The position numbers were made by a program, and so were the translations under genes. Positions 1 through 7,720 of a stretch of 23,879 nucleotides of DNA are shown in pieces (within the stretch, counting starts at the first letter, position 1; each line of letters starts with the position of its first letter). Below the pieces are notes generated by a model. It was not told where the DNA came from, did not search any database, and saw nothing but the letters and a program-made list of their open reading frames with translations. The stretch comes from an uncultured Bacteroidales bacterium (GTDB lineage: Bacteria > Bacteroidota > Bacteroidia > Bacteroidales > Paludibacteraceae). The stretch is taken from NCBI GenBank assembly GCA_903929065.1, contig CAIYTJ010000641.1, forward strand, positions 1-23,879, in the 5' to 3' direction.

Positions 1-1
1 G

Positions 2-469
2 CGATTACAAGCTAAGAAAATTCCTATCCATGCCGTTGGGGAGCAGGCACATTATAGCTTGGTAATTCCAACAGTGCAAAAAATAGAAGAATGTATTAAG
101 GATTTCTCAAAACTCGGAATAAAAGTCAATTTCACAGAACTAGACATCACAGCTTTGCCAAATAAAAAGAAAGAAATTACCGCCGAAGTTTCTAAAATTG
201 TTGCTTACGATCCTTTATATGATCCTTACAAAAAAGGGTTGCCAGATTCTGTGCTTCTAAAGTTAGCAGGTAGATACGGAGATATATTCAGGGTTTTTAA
301 AGAAAACAGTTCCACAATTCAACGGGTTACCTTTTGGGGGTTGACTGACGGTAATTCGTGGCTAAATGGATGGCCGATGCCTGGTCGTACAAACTACCCT
401 TTGCTGTTTGATCGCAGTTACCAGCCAAAATTAGCTATCCTAAATGCGATTTTAAAACCTATTAAGTAA
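2..469 (+). CDS. GH10 endo-beta-1,4-xylanase, C-terminal part (5' end outside the window)
   Basis: This is the C-terminal part of a secreted endo-xylanase that hydrolyses internal beta-1,4 bonds of xylan. The reading frame is open from base 2 to the TAA at 467-469, giving about 155 residues of a barrel that is normally about 300 or more residues long; the true start lies upstream. Family signs in order are IPIHAVGEQAH near the start (GH10 usually reads hGhGxQxH here), TELDI with the probable catalytic nucleophile Glu encoded at 137-139, and VTFWGLTDGNSWL, the typical beta-8 motif. The end LFDRSYQPKLAI matches the usual GH10 C-terminus. There is no T9SS sorting domain, so the enzyme probably stays in the periplasm or is anchored by an N-terminal lipoprotein signal that cannot be seen. 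It lies 68 bases ahead of the fucosidase, and a promoter-like element lies between them, so it may belong to a separate upstream operon. Confidence 0.93.
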   Translation, partial: RLQAKKIPIHAVGEQAHYSLVIPTVQKIEECIKDFSKLGIKVNFTELDITALPNKKKEITAEVSKIVAYDPLYDPYKKGLPDSVLLKLAGRYGDIFRVFKENSSTIQRVTFWGLTDGNSWLNGWPMPGRTNYPLLFDRSYQPKLAILNAILKPIK

Positions 470-502
470 GCTATCATTAGCTATTTATTGTTTCATTTCC
501 GT

Positions 503-510
503 TAACTTTG
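503..510 (+). promoter_or_regulatory. Bacteroides-type -7 promoter element
   Basis: TAACTTTG is an exact match to the Bacteroidota -7 consensus TAnnTTTG. It lies in the short gap after the xylanase gene, 28 bases before the GTG at 538. No TTTG box is found at the expected distance upstream; the nearest TTG, at 488-490, is too close. The element overlaps an in-frame TTG at 508, which argues that translation starts downstream at 538. It is a candidate promoter for the fucosidase and the operon behind it. A match this short can occur by chance. Confidence 0.4.
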
Positions 511-537
511 AAACAACACTCAATTAAATTAATTCTA

Positions 538-1893
538 GTGAAAAAAATCTTCTTTTTGGCTAGCTGGCTTATTGTGTCAAGCTTGCCGGCACAACAAACT
601 GTCAGCTTAAAAGACAGTACAGATAAGATGCAATGGTTTAAAGATGCCAAACTGGGCATTTTTATCCATTACGGTATATATGCAGTTAATGGTGGTGGTA
701 CTTCCTGGCCATTCCGCAATGGCCAGATTTCGTATGCTGATTATATGAAACAACTCGATGGGTTTACGACAAAAAATTACCACCCCGAACAATGGGCTAA
801 ACTGTTTAAAGAAGCCGGGGCAAAGTATGCTGTAATGACCTCTAAACACCACGATGGGGTGGCTATGTGGGATACACAACTAAGCGATTTGAATGTGGTA
901 AAGAAAACTCCTGCCGGTCGCGATTTAATTGCTCCATACGCAAAAGCACTGCGCATCGAAGGGTTGAAAGTAGGGATTTATTTCTCTCTGCTGGATTGGT
1001 CGCACCCCGATTATGCTACCTTATTCAAGAAAAACAAAGACAAAATCGTAAATCTTTATGATTCACCTGCTTCCGGTGTTGAAGATGAAACTCGCTGGCA
1101 AAAATTCCTGACCTTCAGAGATGGGCAACTGAAGGAATTGGCAGATTTGGTGAATCCTGACTTATGGTGGTTCGATGGAGACTGGACACGGACAAAAGAG
1201 CAATGGAAAATGAAAGAGTTGCGTCAGGATTTATTGTCATGGAATTCAAAAACGATTCTAAACGACCGACTGCAGGGTTACGGCGATTACCAAACGCCCG
1301 AACAAGGAGTTCCGATTGTTGGCCCAACAGAGCCCTGGGAGCTGTGTATGACTATCAATGATTCCTGGTCGTACGGTAAGAATGACAACAATACCAAGTC
1401 CTTGAATTACATTATCAATATTTTTACCGACTGCATCAGTCAGGGCGGAAATCTCTTGTTGGATGTTGGCCCTACGGAAGATGGAAGCATCACTCCAATT
1501 CAAACAGAGCGTTTAAAAGGTTTGGGACGCTGGACCAGTAAACATGCCGAAGCCATTTATGGAACAACCCGTGGTTTGCCTTTTGGCCATTTTTTCGGGC
1601 CTACTACCCTTTCGAAGGACAGAAAAACCATTTACTGTTTTATCCTCAATACGCCTAAAGATGATATTACGCTTAAGGGAATTAAGAATAATATTACTCA
1701 GATAAGGCTTCTTGGAACAAACGAAAAATTGATTTCAAAGCGAATCGGAGGAAATGTTACCAGTGTTCCTGGCATTCTTCGAATCACATTACCAGCCGAA
1801 AAAATGGACTTGAACGCCAGCGTTATTGCTATAGAGTTGGATTCGCCGCTGAAGTTATACCGTGCTAAAGTGGGAGCTATTGAGGAGAACTAA
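538..1893 (+). CDS. GH29 alpha-L-fucosidase
   Basis: Predicted to release terminal alpha-L-fucose from glycans, probably in the periplasm. I chose the GTG at 538 because it gives a clean signal peptide (MKKIFFLASWLIVSSLPAQQ). A longer frame opens with TTG at 508, but that would put 10 polar residues before the hydrophobic core and overlap a promoter-like element. The mature protein opens with WFKDAKLGIFIHYGIYAV, the usual GH29 beginning. YAVMTSKHHDG follows, and the probable nucleophile Asp213 is in WWFDGDW. A Glu-containing stretch (GPTEPWE) may supply the acid/base, and GGNLLLDVGPTEDG closes the barrel. A small C-terminal beta-sandwich follows. The length of 451 residues fits the family. 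There is no T9SS domain. It leads the probable operon and is 99 bases ahead of the GH89 gene. GH29 enzymes differ in linkage preference, which cannot be read from the sequence. Confidence 0.93.
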   Translation: MKKIFFLASWLIVSSLPAQQTVSLKDSTDKMQWFKDAKLGIFIHYGIYAVNGGGTSWPFRNGQISYADYMKQLDGFTTKNYHPEQWAKLFKEAGAKYAVMTSKHHDGVAMWDTQLSDLNVVKKTPAGRDLIAPYAKALRIEGLKVGIYFSLLDWSHPDYATLFKKNKDKIVNLYDSPASGVEDETRWQKFLTFRDGQLKELADLVNPDLWWFDGDWTRTKEQWKMKELRQDLLSWNSKTILNDRLQGYGDYQTPEQGVPIVGPTEPWELCMTINDSWSYGKNDNNTKSLNYIINIFTDCISQGGNLLLDVGPTEDGSITPIQTERLKGLGRWTSKHAEAIYGTTRGLPFGHFFGPTTLSKDRKTIYCFILNTPKDDITLKGIKNNITQIRLLGTNEKLISKRIGGNVTSVPGILRITLPAEKMDLNASVIAIELDSPLKLYRAKVGAIEEN

Positions 1894-1992
1894 AAGATTT
1901 TAGAGCATAGAACCAAGAGTAAAGACACGAAACACGATTTCTATATATTTAAATGAAAATAGTCGAAATAACCTTTTACAATAATAGAACCC

Positions 1993-4275
1993 ATGAAATA
2001 CAATATCCTTATAGCATGCCTTTTTCTTTATGCAACGGGCTTAATAGCTCAGACAAAACTTGCTTCAGAACAGTTAATAAAACGGGTTATTCCCAAAGAA
2101 TCGTCACAGTTTAAGGTTGAAATAATCCCTTCGCATGATTCAATGGATGTTTTTGAAATTGAATCCAAAGGCGAAAAAATCATTTTACGCGGTAATACCG
2201 GGGTATCTGTGGCATCGGCCCTTCATCATTATCTGAAATACTTTTGCCATGCGCAACTATCGTGGAACGGCGACAATATAAATTTACCTGCTGAGTTGCC
2301 AACCGTGAAAACGAAAATCAGAGTCGAATCGCCATTTAAACAGCGTGTTTACCTCAATTATTGTACCTTCAGTTACTCCATGCCGTGGTGGGATTGGTCC
2401 CGTTGGCAAAGAGAAATAGACTGGATGGCCATGCATGGTATCAACATGCCGCTAGCTGTTGTTGGTCAAGAATCTGTTTGGCAAAATACGCTTCGAAAAT
2501 ACAAGATGACGGATGATGAGATTCGTACTTTTCTTGTTGGGCCTGCTTTTCAAGCTTGGCAGTGGATGACTAACATCGAAACGTATGGAGGGCCGCTGCC
2601 TCAAAATTGGATTAACTCACATTTGGTATTGGGAAAACAAATCCTTCAGCGTGAACGCGAATTGGGTATGACCCCTATTCTTCAAAGTTTTACAGGTTAT
2701 GTGCCTGTATTACTGAAAAGCAAATTTCCCGAGGCTAAAATTACCATGAAAAACAGATGGTGTAAACAATTTGATGCTACCGTTCAGTTGGATCCTCTCG
2801 ATCCACTCTTTCAGAAAATGGGAAAGACTTTTTTGGAGGAACAGGAAAAGCTATTTGGAACCAATCATATTTATGCTGCTGATCCTTTTCACGAAGGTAC
2901 GCCTCCTAGTACAGAAAAATCCTACCTGCAAGCCGTGGGCAAAATTATCCTCAGTGTGGCTCAGTCACAGGATGAAAAAGCCATTATTGCGATGCAAACC
3001 TGGTCTCTGCGGGCTGATATTGCCCTGACATTTCCCAAAGACAGACTCCTTTTGCTGGATCTCATGGGAGGAAAAGCCAAGAAGTTCAGTAATTTCTGGG
3101 GTTATCCTTATGTGGCGGGCGTGTTGCACAACTATGGGGGAAGGGTGTATATGGGTGGCCGTCTTTTGCACTATGCAAACAATGTTTTTAATTTGAAAAC
3201 AGATAGTGCAGGAGCTCATCTCACTGGTATTGGTATTTTCCCTGAAGCAATTGACCAAAATCCGGTGGTATATGATTTAGCTACTGAGATTGGCTGGATG
3301 AATCAGCGTCCAGAATTACGCAACTGGGTGCTTCAATATGCTGAATCTCGCTATGGAAAATGTCCAGCATCCATTGAGAAAGGTTGGGATATCCTACTCA
3401 ATACGGTTTATAACAAGCAATCAGGACTTTGTCCAAGCATCGAAAGTTTTATCTGTTCAAGACCGGCATTGGCAGTGAAACTAGCTGCCCCAAATGGCGA
3501 TACTGCCCGACCTTATAATACCTTAGAACTTTGGAAAGCGGCCGATGCATTTTTAGAAGCATCCGATGAATTGAAAAACAGCGATACCTATCGGTTCGAT
3601 TTAGTGGATGTAACCCGACAATGCTTATCCGATTTGTCTAATTTGCTTCAACGAGATATGGCAAAGGCTTATAACGAAAATAATAAGGAGCGATTTGAAA
3701 CGACCAGTACCCGCTTTTTGGATATGATGGACGATTTTGACAGACTGTTGAATACCCGTTCCACTTTTATGTTGGGTAAATGGATCAGCGAGTCTCGTTC
3801 ATGGGGTAAGACTACTGAGGAGAAAGATCTTTACGAATGGAATGCTCGCACCCAAATTACGGTATGGGGACCGCGACATCCCGACGCGTTATTGTTTGAC
3901 TACTCCAACCGTCAATGGGCAGGATTGGTGAAAGGGTATTACAAACCCCGTTGGGAGAAATTCATTAATTTCCTAAAATCGCAGCCGCAAGGCGAAGGCA
4001 GATACAGTGAGGAAGGTATTACCAAAAAATCCTATTCCAGACCGGCTATTGATGCCAATGAATTTTACAAGAGCCTTTCTGACTGGGAGTACCAATGGGC
4101 GCACAAAAAAGAAAGCTATTCAGCAAAACCATATGGAGATGAGATTGCTATTTCGAAAGAGTTGTACCAGAAATGGCTTCCGGTGATGACTGAATTTGCA
4201 ACCATCGCAAAAAATGTGAAGGCAACGGATGAAAATGGAGCTGCAGATATCTCCGGTTCTAAAGAGAAGAAATGA
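1993..4275 (+). CDS. GH89 alpha-N-acetylglucosaminidase (NAGLU family)
   Basis: Exo-acting enzyme that removes terminal alpha-linked GlcNAc, known from heparan sulfate breakdown (human NAGLU) and from alpha-GlcNAc-capped mucin glycans (clostridial GH89). It has 760 residues. The Sec signal peptide ends near IAQ (residue 20). A small N-terminal NAGLU domain follows (about residues 25-110), then the TIM barrel, which begins near QRVYLNYCTFSYSMPWWDW, and a helical C-terminal domain. Two glutamates sit where NAGLU has its catalytic pair: Glu301 in ADPFHEGTPPS (human Glu316 region) and Glu418 in GIFPEAIDQNPVVY (human Glu446 region). The start at 1993 is the only ATG that gives a proper signal peptide. 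No sorting domain is present, so a periplasmic location is likely. The next gene begins 19 bases after the stop, so they are probably cotranscribed. Confidence 0.95.
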   Translation: MKYNILIACLFLYATGLIAQTKLASEQLIKRVIPKESSQFKVEIIPSHDSMDVFEIESKGEKIILRGNTGVSVASALHHYLKYFCHAQLSWNGDNINLPAELPTVKTKIRVESPFKQRVYLNYCTFSYSMPWWDWSRWQREIDWMAMHGINMPLAVVGQESVWQNTLRKYKMTDDEIRTFLVGPAFQAWQWMTNIETYGGPLPQNWINSHLVLGKQILQRERELGMTPILQSFTGYVPVLLKSKFPEAKITMKNRWCKQFDATVQLDPLDPLFQKMGKTFLEEQEKLFGTNHIYAADPFHEGTPPSTEKSYLQAVGKIILSVAQSQDEKAIIAMQTWSLRADIALTFPKDRLLLLDLMGGKAKKFSNFWGYPYVAGVLHNYGGRVYMGGRLLHYANNVFNLKTDSAGAHLTGIGIFPEAIDQNPVVYDLATEIGWMNQRPELRNWVLQYAESRYGKCPASIEKGWDILLNTVYNKQSGLCPSIESFICSRPALAVKLAAPNGDTARPYNTLELWKAADAFLEASDELKNSDTYRFDLVDVTRQCLSDLSNLLQRDMAKAYNENNKERFETTSTRFLDMMDDFDRLLNTRSTFMLGKWISESRSWGKTTEEKDLYEWNARTQITVWGPRHPDALLFDYSNRQWAGLVKGYYKPRWEKFINFLKSQPQGEGRYSEEGITKKSYSRPAIDANEFYKSLSDWEYQWAHKKESYSAKPYGDEIAISKELYQKWLPVMTEFATIAKNVKATDENGAADISGSKEKK

Positions 4276-4294
4276 TAAATAATTTAAAGCCATT

Positions 4295-6871
4295 ATGTCT
4301 AATATTAAATCCGTGTACTTTTTATTTGCTGTCTTATGTTGTTTAAACAGCTTTTCGCAGAAGCAATCCAATATTTATATTGAGGATTCTATACCCCATA
4401 CAATGGTTAATCCTTCGATGGATAATCCGAACAAAGAATGGAGTTATTCGCCAAAATCAACGATTGTAATCGGCGTACCTTTTGTGCCTGCACCTGTGCA
4501 GGTTCTTTATGATGCATCTGTCTATACAGGAAATGCTGAGTTGTGCTTTTTCTATGGCGATGGAATGAAAAAGATTATTGCACATCAACGGAATTTTTAT
4601 AATGGATGGATTCCGATTGTGCAATACGATTGGGTAGAAAATGGATTGCATTATTATATAGAAATGTTCAGCACTTCCTTGAATGAACTGGGGAATGCCG
4701 AAAATACCTTGCAATTGGCAAAATTTAAAGTAATCAATGAATCAAAGGAAATAAAAAAACCGGCACTTTATTCCGCTTGCAGAGGAAGTGGCGAAGATCA
4801 CCGAAAAGGGAAAACAGTAATAAAACCTGAAACTGTTTTCAAAATGGATAAGGTTGCTTTATACAGGGATGGCAAATTAGTATATACATTTCCCGATAGT
4901 GGTGAAAAGTATTCAGTAAATGGAAAAGTATATTCGGATGAATTTTCGGCAAAAGAGTTGAATATCACTACTACAACAAAAACCGGAATCGTAAAATACT
5001 CCAAAAATCTTTCGCCAAAGGATAGTTTAGTAATCGTAACTAGCATGCCTCGTGTGCCTGTTGAAACGACTAATACACAAGCATTGAGTGTAATACGAAA
5101 TATAAACTACAACAAAGAAAAGCAAAAAACAATTAAGTTTTGGACAGCCTTAATCAGCAATAAAGTTGAATTTAAAATTCCTGAAAAACGTGTAAATGAT
5201 TCCTATAAAGCCGGATTGGTAAATTTAATACTAGCCACCAGAAATAAAAAAGAGGAAGGTTTAAAGCGGCAGGGAAGTGGTTTGCCTTATGACGGATTGT
5301 TTTTGAATGATTTTGTGGATATGCGCTATATCTATGATTTCGCTCGCTTAACTGAAATTGTCGAACCGAATTTTAAATGGCTGATGAATCAACAAACCGA
5401 TAAAGGGATGTTTGTGGATAAAAGTTTAAGTCATGGACAAGAAATCCTTGCTTCTCATGGTCAGGCCTTGTTTACCCTGTCGCACCATTTTGTGATGACG
5501 CAGGATAAGCAATATGCTGCAACCGTTTTCCCTTATGTGAGTAAAGCCATTGACTGGATGAAAGAAGAATGTAAGAAAGACAACTATGGTTTGCTGCCTC
5601 CTTCTATTCCGTATGATAATGAAATGATTAAAGGACATTATACCTGCCACAATTTATGGGGGCTGTTGGCTGTGAGAGCCTCTATCAGACTTGCAAGGGC
5701 AATAGGTAAAAATGATGAAGTGAAGGCGTGGACAGAATTTCACGATGTTTACGAGAAAGCCGTATTGAAAGCCATTTCATTAAGCGTAACCCACGACTAT
5801 TATGTGCCGACGGGTTTATATAGTTTTGCCAGTGGAGTAGATTCACGTAAAGGATTCAATGAATTCAGAACCAATCAGGATTGGGAAAATAATTTGTTAG
5901 CTTATCCAACTGAAGTTTTAGCGGTAGGTGATGAGCGGATTGAAGGAACCGTTGATTATATCCGGAAAAACAAATACAGGGAAGGGGTGATGACTTATCG
6001 AAATGGAGAGCATCTACATCAATATATCACTTGCAATCAGGCAACTCAATATCTGACAATTAATAAGCAGGAGCAGGCACTGACTGATCTTTATCATATT
6101 TTGCTTCATAATGGTTCTTGCCACGAAGGTTTTGAAAATATGGTTCAGCCCTGGGACGACAGAGATCCTTGGCCTTGTCCGGCTCCCCATGCCTGGGCAG
6201 CAGCAAAGATTTCTTTGTTGATTCGGAATTGTATGGTGCGCGAATATGGCGGCAAAGCAGGTTTAAATGAAAATGAAAGAGATCTTTATTTGTATTCTTT
6301 AATTTCGCCGGAATGGAGCAAAGCAGGACAAAAGCTTGAAATTGTAAATGCTCCGACTGAATTCGGTGCTGTTTCATCGACCTGTTGTTTTACAGCGGGT
6401 GGTGCTGAAATTAAGGTTAAATCATCCTTTCATCATCAACCACGCTCGGTCATTTTCACTATTCCTTATTCTGTTGATTTAATTTCCTATAAATCTGATG
6501 CTTCAAAATCCGAACTTGTCAATGGTACGATCATTTGCTCTTCCGATGTTTCCAATATCAAAATGATTTGGAAAGAAAAACCGGGTATTTTCAAAAATAC
6601 GTATCAGAATATTTTGCAAACGTATCGGTCAGAAAGAGGTATTGCATGGGAAAAAGAAAGCGTGAAAGGGAAAGAACGTTCTCGAAGTGATGCCAAGAAT
6701 AATTCAGGGATTTTGATGATGACACCCCATGCAGTTCCGTTTTTATTAGAAGATGAAATTAATTATCCTGCTGAAAATTTGAGTTTTGATTTGGTATTGA
6801 AGGCATTTCAGAAGGAATACAAACGCAGATTTGACAAATACAGCAGCAAAACAAAAATAGTGCAGTTCTAA
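4295..6871 (+). CDS. Putative secreted six-hairpin (alpha/alpha)6-barrel glycosidase, family not assigned
   Basis: I do not recognise the exact family. The 858-residue protein has a Sec signal peptide (to about residue 22, FSQ). Next comes a beta-rich N-terminal part (about 25-285), then a helical region (about 290-690) with the repeated aromatic and His/Gly motifs of six-hairpin glycosidases such as the GH78, GH63, GH94 and GH15 types. A beta-sandwich-like tail follows (about 690-800). Acidic residues that could be catalytic are Asp339 and Asp342 in LNDFVDMR and Glu611 and Glu614 in CHEGFENM. The latter is followed by QPWDDRDPWPCPAPHAWAA, a form of the His-Ala-Trp-Ala motif common near the active site of these barrels. 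It lies 19 bases after the GH89 gene and 20 before nagB, so an exo-acting role on the same glycan is a reasonable inference. A non-catalytic role or a lyase cannot be excluded. Confidence 0.6.
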   Translation: MSNIKSVYFLFAVLCCLNSFSQKQSNIYIEDSIPHTMVNPSMDNPNKEWSYSPKSTIVIGVPFVPAPVQVLYDASVYTGNAELCFFYGDGMKKIIAHQRNFYNGWIPIVQYDWVENGLHYYIEMFSTSLNELGNAENTLQLAKFKVINESKEIKKPALYSACRGSGEDHRKGKTVIKPETVFKMDKVALYRDGKLVYTFPDSGEKYSVNGKVYSDEFSAKELNITTTTKTGIVKYSKNLSPKDSLVIVTSMPRVPVETTNTQALSVIRNINYNKEKQKTIKFWTALISNKVEFKIPEKRVNDSYKAGLVNLILATRNKKEEGLKRQGSGLPYDGLFLNDFVDMRYIYDFARLTEIVEPNFKWLMNQQTDKGMFVDKSLSHGQEILASHGQALFTLSHHFVMTQDKQYAATVFPYVSKAIDWMKEECKKDNYGLLPPSIPYDNEMIKGHYTCHNLWGLLAVRASIRLARAIGKNDEVKAWTEFHDVYEKAVLKAISLSVTHDYYVPTGLYSFASGVDSRKGFNEFRTNQDWENNLLAYPTEVLAVGDERIEGTVDYIRKNKYREGVMTYRNGEHLHQYITCNQATQYLTINKQEQALTDLYHILLHNGSCHEGFENMVQPWDDRDPWPCPAPHAWAAAKISLLIRNCMVREYGGKAGLNENERDLYLYSLISPEWSKAGQKLEIVNAPTEFGAVSSTCCFTAGGAEIKVKSSFHHQPRSVIFTIPYSVDLISYKSDASKSELVNGTIICSSDVSNIKMIWKEKPGIFKNTYQNILQTYRSERGIAWEKESVKGKERSRSDAKNNSGILMMTPHAVPFLLEDEINYPAENLSFDLVLKAFQKEYKRRFDKYSSKTKIVQF

Positions 6872-6891
6872 AACCTATAAATTATAAAACG

Positions 6892-7692
6892 ATGCGACTT
6901 ATTATTCAACAAAATACGACTGGAATATCGGAATGGGTAGCCAATTATGTTGCTGTCAAAATAAATAAATATGCACCTACGGCCGATCGCCCTTTTGTAT
7001 TGGGATTACCTACGGGATCTACCCCTCTGGGAACGTATAAAAAGCTGATTGAACTTTACAAATCGGGCGTGGTTTCGTTTAAGAATGTTGTCACTTTCAA
7101 CATGGATGAATATGTGAGGCTACCAAAAAATCATCCTCAAAGTTACTATAGCTTTATGTGGGATAATTTCTTTGCCCACATTGATATTTTGCCAGAGAAC
7201 GCCAATCTGCTGGATGGAAATGCTGCTGATTTAGATGCGGAATGTAAGAATTACGAAGATAAGATCAAATCTTACGGGGGTATTCAGCTTTTTTTAGGAG
7301 GAATAGGAGCTGATGGGCATATTGCATTCAACGAACCGGGTTCATCCTTGCAATCTCGTACGAGAATCAAGACGCTTACCAATGATACATTAATTGCTAA
7401 TTCACGATTTTTTGATAATGATGTGAATCAGGTGCCCACAAAGGCGCTTACAGTTGGTGTCGGTACAGTCATGGATGCTGCTGAGGTATTGATTATGGTC
7501 AACGGTCACTCTAAAGCCAGGGCTTTGTATCAGGCAGTGGAAGGTTCTGTAAACCATTTGTGGACTATTAGTGCTTTGCAATTGCACCGAAATGGAATCA
7601 TAGTTTGTGACGAACCTGCAACTGAGGACCTAAAGGTTGGGACTTATAGGTACTTCAAGGAGATTGAAAACATGAAACATTCCAATTCATAA
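6892..7692 (+). CDS. nagB: Glucosamine-6-phosphate deaminase NagB
   Basis: Cytoplasmic enzyme that converts glucosamine-6-phosphate to fructose-6-phosphate and ammonia, sending amino sugar into glycolysis. The 266 residues align with E. coli NagB without gaps through at least residue 161. The catalytic residues are in place at the same numbers: Asp72 (FNMDEY), and Asp141, His143 and Glu148 (GADGHIAFNEPGSS). Residues of the allosteric GlcNAc-6-phosphate site are also conserved (Arg158, Lys160 and Thr161 in SRTRIKTLT), so the enzyme may be activated by GlcNAc-6-phosphate as in E. coli. There is no signal peptide. It lies 20 bases after the six-hairpin gene and 28 before the NagB/PIG-L fusion. 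Its place among glycan-degrading genes suggests that the target glycan releases GlcNAc. Confidence 0.97.
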   Translation: MRLIIQQNTTGISEWVANYVAVKINKYAPTADRPFVLGLPTGSTPLGTYKKLIELYKSGVVSFKNVVTFNMDEYVRLPKNHPQSYYSFMWDNFFAHIDILPENANLLDGNAADLDAECKNYEDKIKSYGGIQLFLGGIGADGHIAFNEPGSSLQSRTRIKTLTNDTLIANSRFFDNDVNQVPTKALTVGVGTVMDAAEVLIMVNGHSKARALYQAVEGSVNHLWTISALQLHRNGIIVCDEPATEDLKVGTYRYFKEIENMKHSNS

Positions 7693-7720
7693 TTACTCAA
7701 ATTTTCAAGAGAACAAAATT

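Noticed and set aside
469..502. Terminator hairpin after the xylanase gene
   Set aside because: Only a four-base AGCT pairing with a short loop is visible; no stable stem.
508..537. TTG start that would extend the fucosidase by ten residues
   Set aside because: It overlaps a promoter-like element and puts polar residues ahead of the signal peptide; the GTG at 538 gives a normal signal sequence.
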